From Pseudomonadota bacterium (GTDB lineage: Bacteria; Desulfobacterota; Desulfobacteria; Desulfobacterales; Desulfobacteraceae): a stretch of DNA of 8,348 nt. The notes below the pieces were generated by a model that made no database searches, had not been told where the DNA came from, and saw only the letters and a program-made list of their open reading frames with translations. The position numbers and the translations under genes were made by a program. Shown piece by piece: positions 7,572 through 8,348 of this stretch (position 1 is the stretch's first letter; every line of letters begins with the position of its first letter). Where the stretch lies: the NCBI GenBank assembly GCA_018816605.1, contig JAHIVS010000560.1, positions 1 to 8,348 of the forward strand. Reading direction: 5' to 3'.

Positions 7572-7677
7572 TCCAAGATTTGCAAAAATGTGATCTATAT
7601 TTATTTGCCGGAATACGATAGGATGGTTTATGATGTTGCTTCCATGAAATGGGAACCAGCATTTTTAAGGAGTTTAA

Positions 7678-7731
7678 ATGCAAAATAGGCCAGCGTCGGC
7701 GTTGCCGTTGTTTTACTTTTTGAGGATTTGA
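7678..7731 (+). CDS. Possible 17-residue leader-type mini-ORF before the Fe-S scaffold gene
   Basis: ATG 7678 is preceded five nucleotides away by AAGGAG (7667-7672), a better ribosome site than that of the next gene. It encodes MQNRPASALPLFYFLRI and stops at 7729-7731, six bases before the scaffold start. Its stop region overlaps the GAGG that serves the scaffold gene, which would suit translational coupling. No homology is recognised and chance is possible; a small GC-rich inverted repeat (CGGC-gtt-GCCG, 7697-7707) lies inside it. Confidence 0.25.
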   Translation: MQNRPASALPLFYFLRI

Positions 7732-7737
7732 GGCATT

Positions 7738-8133
7738 ATGGCAGAATCGACAGAAACCGCATTTGATTTTTGGAATGATCATTCCCTGGAATTTCTTGAA
7801 ATGGCAATGAAGCGGGACTTTCAGGAAAGTGTCCAGGCACCGGATGGATATGGCAAGAACGTAAGGGATTGCGGGGACGTTGTTGAATTTTATTTGATGA
7901 CAAAAGAGCGGCAACTATCCTCTATTTCCTATGATATTCAGGGCTGTTTATTTTCCCATGCCTGTGCCAATACGATTATAAAGCTGGCCCTGAACACCTC
8001 CATTGAACAGGCAAGAGCGATCTGTGCACAAGACATTATCGGGTATTTGAAAACCCTGCCAGAAAAAGAAACCCATTGTGCCGTCCATGCCCTGGCCGCA
8101 TTTAATCATGCCCTGGACAGTCTTGAGAGGTAA
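7738..8133 (+). CDS. IscU/NifU N-terminal-type iron-sulfur cluster scaffold protein
   Basis: A 131-residue soluble protein with the U-type scaffold pattern. C45 lies in DCGD with the conserved D47, C70 in the QGC motif, and H113-C114 in THCAVHAL. These correspond to the three cluster cysteines, the Asp and the His of IscU. Spacing and total length match the IscU family (about 128 residues). Compared with classical IscU it has an extended N-terminal helix region (FDFWNDHSLEFLEMAMKRDF), a GYGKNVRDCGD lead-in and extra cysteines C76 and C96, so it belongs to a divergent branch rather than the housekeeping isc operon; no IscS, HscA or ferredoxin gene flanks it. It assembles or carries [Fe-S] clusters in the cytoplasm. 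Start chosen at ATG 7738 with GAGG at 7730-7733. Its link to GRE2, 208 bp upstream on the same strand, is uncertain. Confidence 0.88.
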   Translation: MAESTETAFDFWNDHSLEFLEMAMKRDFQESVQAPDGYGKNVRDCGDVVEFYLMTKERQLSSISYDIQGCLFSHACANTIIKLALNTSIEQARAICAQDIIGYLKTLPEKETHCAVHALAAFNHALDSLER

Positions 8134-8145
8134 CAATTTAATATA

Positions 8146-8348
8146 TCAATCGGCCAGACGCTGGTCATACATGGAGCCCACTCCGTATTCATCCCGCCGC
8201 ATGAATTTATCCAAAGAGGGGCCAATGAGCTGCATTTCCGGATTTTTCTTCTGGACATCCTGGGCAATTCTCATTTCCTTTGTACAGCCCGTGCTGTAGG
8301 TTGAGTCTTTTCCAATCCATTCCGGGGGAACTTTTTTGTTCATCAGGG
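8146..8348 (-). CDS. C-terminal end of an unrecognised protein
   Basis: An open minus-strand frame reaches the window edge and ends at TGA 8146-8148, convergent with the Fe-S scaffold gene with only 12 bp between stops. The visible 66 residues include PPEWIGKDSTYSTGC, TKEMRIAQDVQ and SLDKFMRRDEYGVGSMYDQR. The composition is that of a folded soluble protein, with a single cysteine and no membrane segment. An ATG at 8343 exists, but the frame is open upstream of it, so this is more likely the tail of a longer gene. I do not recognise the family. Reality as a gene is supported by its ordinary protein-like composition and by the opposite-strand frames being short. Confidence 0.6.
   Translation of the reverse strand, partial: LMNKKVPPEWIGKDSTYSTGCTKEMRIAQDVQKKNPEMQLIGPSLDKFMRRDEYGVGSMYDQRLAD

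Noticed and set aside
7640..7655. Imperfect hairpin TTCCAT-gaa-ATGGGAA
   Set aside because: Short, with a bulge and no adjoining T-tract; not distinguishable from chance.
7697..7722. CGGC-gtt-GCCG followed by T-rich sequence, as a terminator
   Set aside because: The stem is only 4 bp and it lies directly before the scaffold gene start; too weak to call.

Overview
The window looks like a chromosomal stretch from a strictly anaerobic bacterium with moderate GC (just under 50% by eye). The closest fit in style is a sulfate-reducing Desulfobacterota such as the Desulfobacter/Desulfobacula group. That is inferred from the presence of two large glycyl radical enzymes (GREs), which are destroyed by oxygen, together with codon and protein style. 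No ribosomal or other phylogenetic marker is present, so the assignment is tentative.

Layout: the left two thirds is a mirror-image pair of [TetR-family regulator -> giant GRE] cassettes reading away from a shared 201-bp control region (3572-3772). On the minus strand, tetR1 (2870-3571) overlaps GRE1 (2892 to beyond base 1, cut off just before its glycyl-radical loop). On the plus strand, tetR2 (3773-4426) is followed 13 bp later by GRE2 (4440-7529, complete). The two regulators are paralogs of each other, and so are the two enzymes, so the locus looks like an inverted duplication. The control region holds a 53-bp imperfect palindrome made of two inverted GAACnnnGTTC-type sites, a third related site closer to tetR2, and two promoter-like TTGACA elements. 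In each promoter one GAACnnnGTT site lies between the -35 and -10 elements, the usual geometry for a steric repressor.

Both enzymes are about 1,000 residues, roughly 200 longer than ordinary pyruvate formate-lyase-like GREs. The extra N-terminal part resembles a sterol-carrier-protein-2 (SCP2) lipid-binding domain. GRE2 has the thiyl-radical Cys in a GCVE context and the C-terminal radical Gly (RISGYNAYF). The substrate is not recognisable. The Cys-x-Glu arrangement suggests an eliminating or decarboxylating lyase rather than a fumarate-adding enzyme, and the SCP2-like part suggests a hydrophobic or acyl-type substrate. No activating radical-SAM enzyme is encoded in the window.

The right end carries a 208-bp gap with a hairpin and a possible 17-codon mini-ORF, then an IscU/NifU-type Fe-S scaffold protein (7738-8133) with all usual cluster ligands. 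Last comes the C-terminal end of an unrecognised protein on the minus strand (8146-8348), convergent with the scaffold gene.
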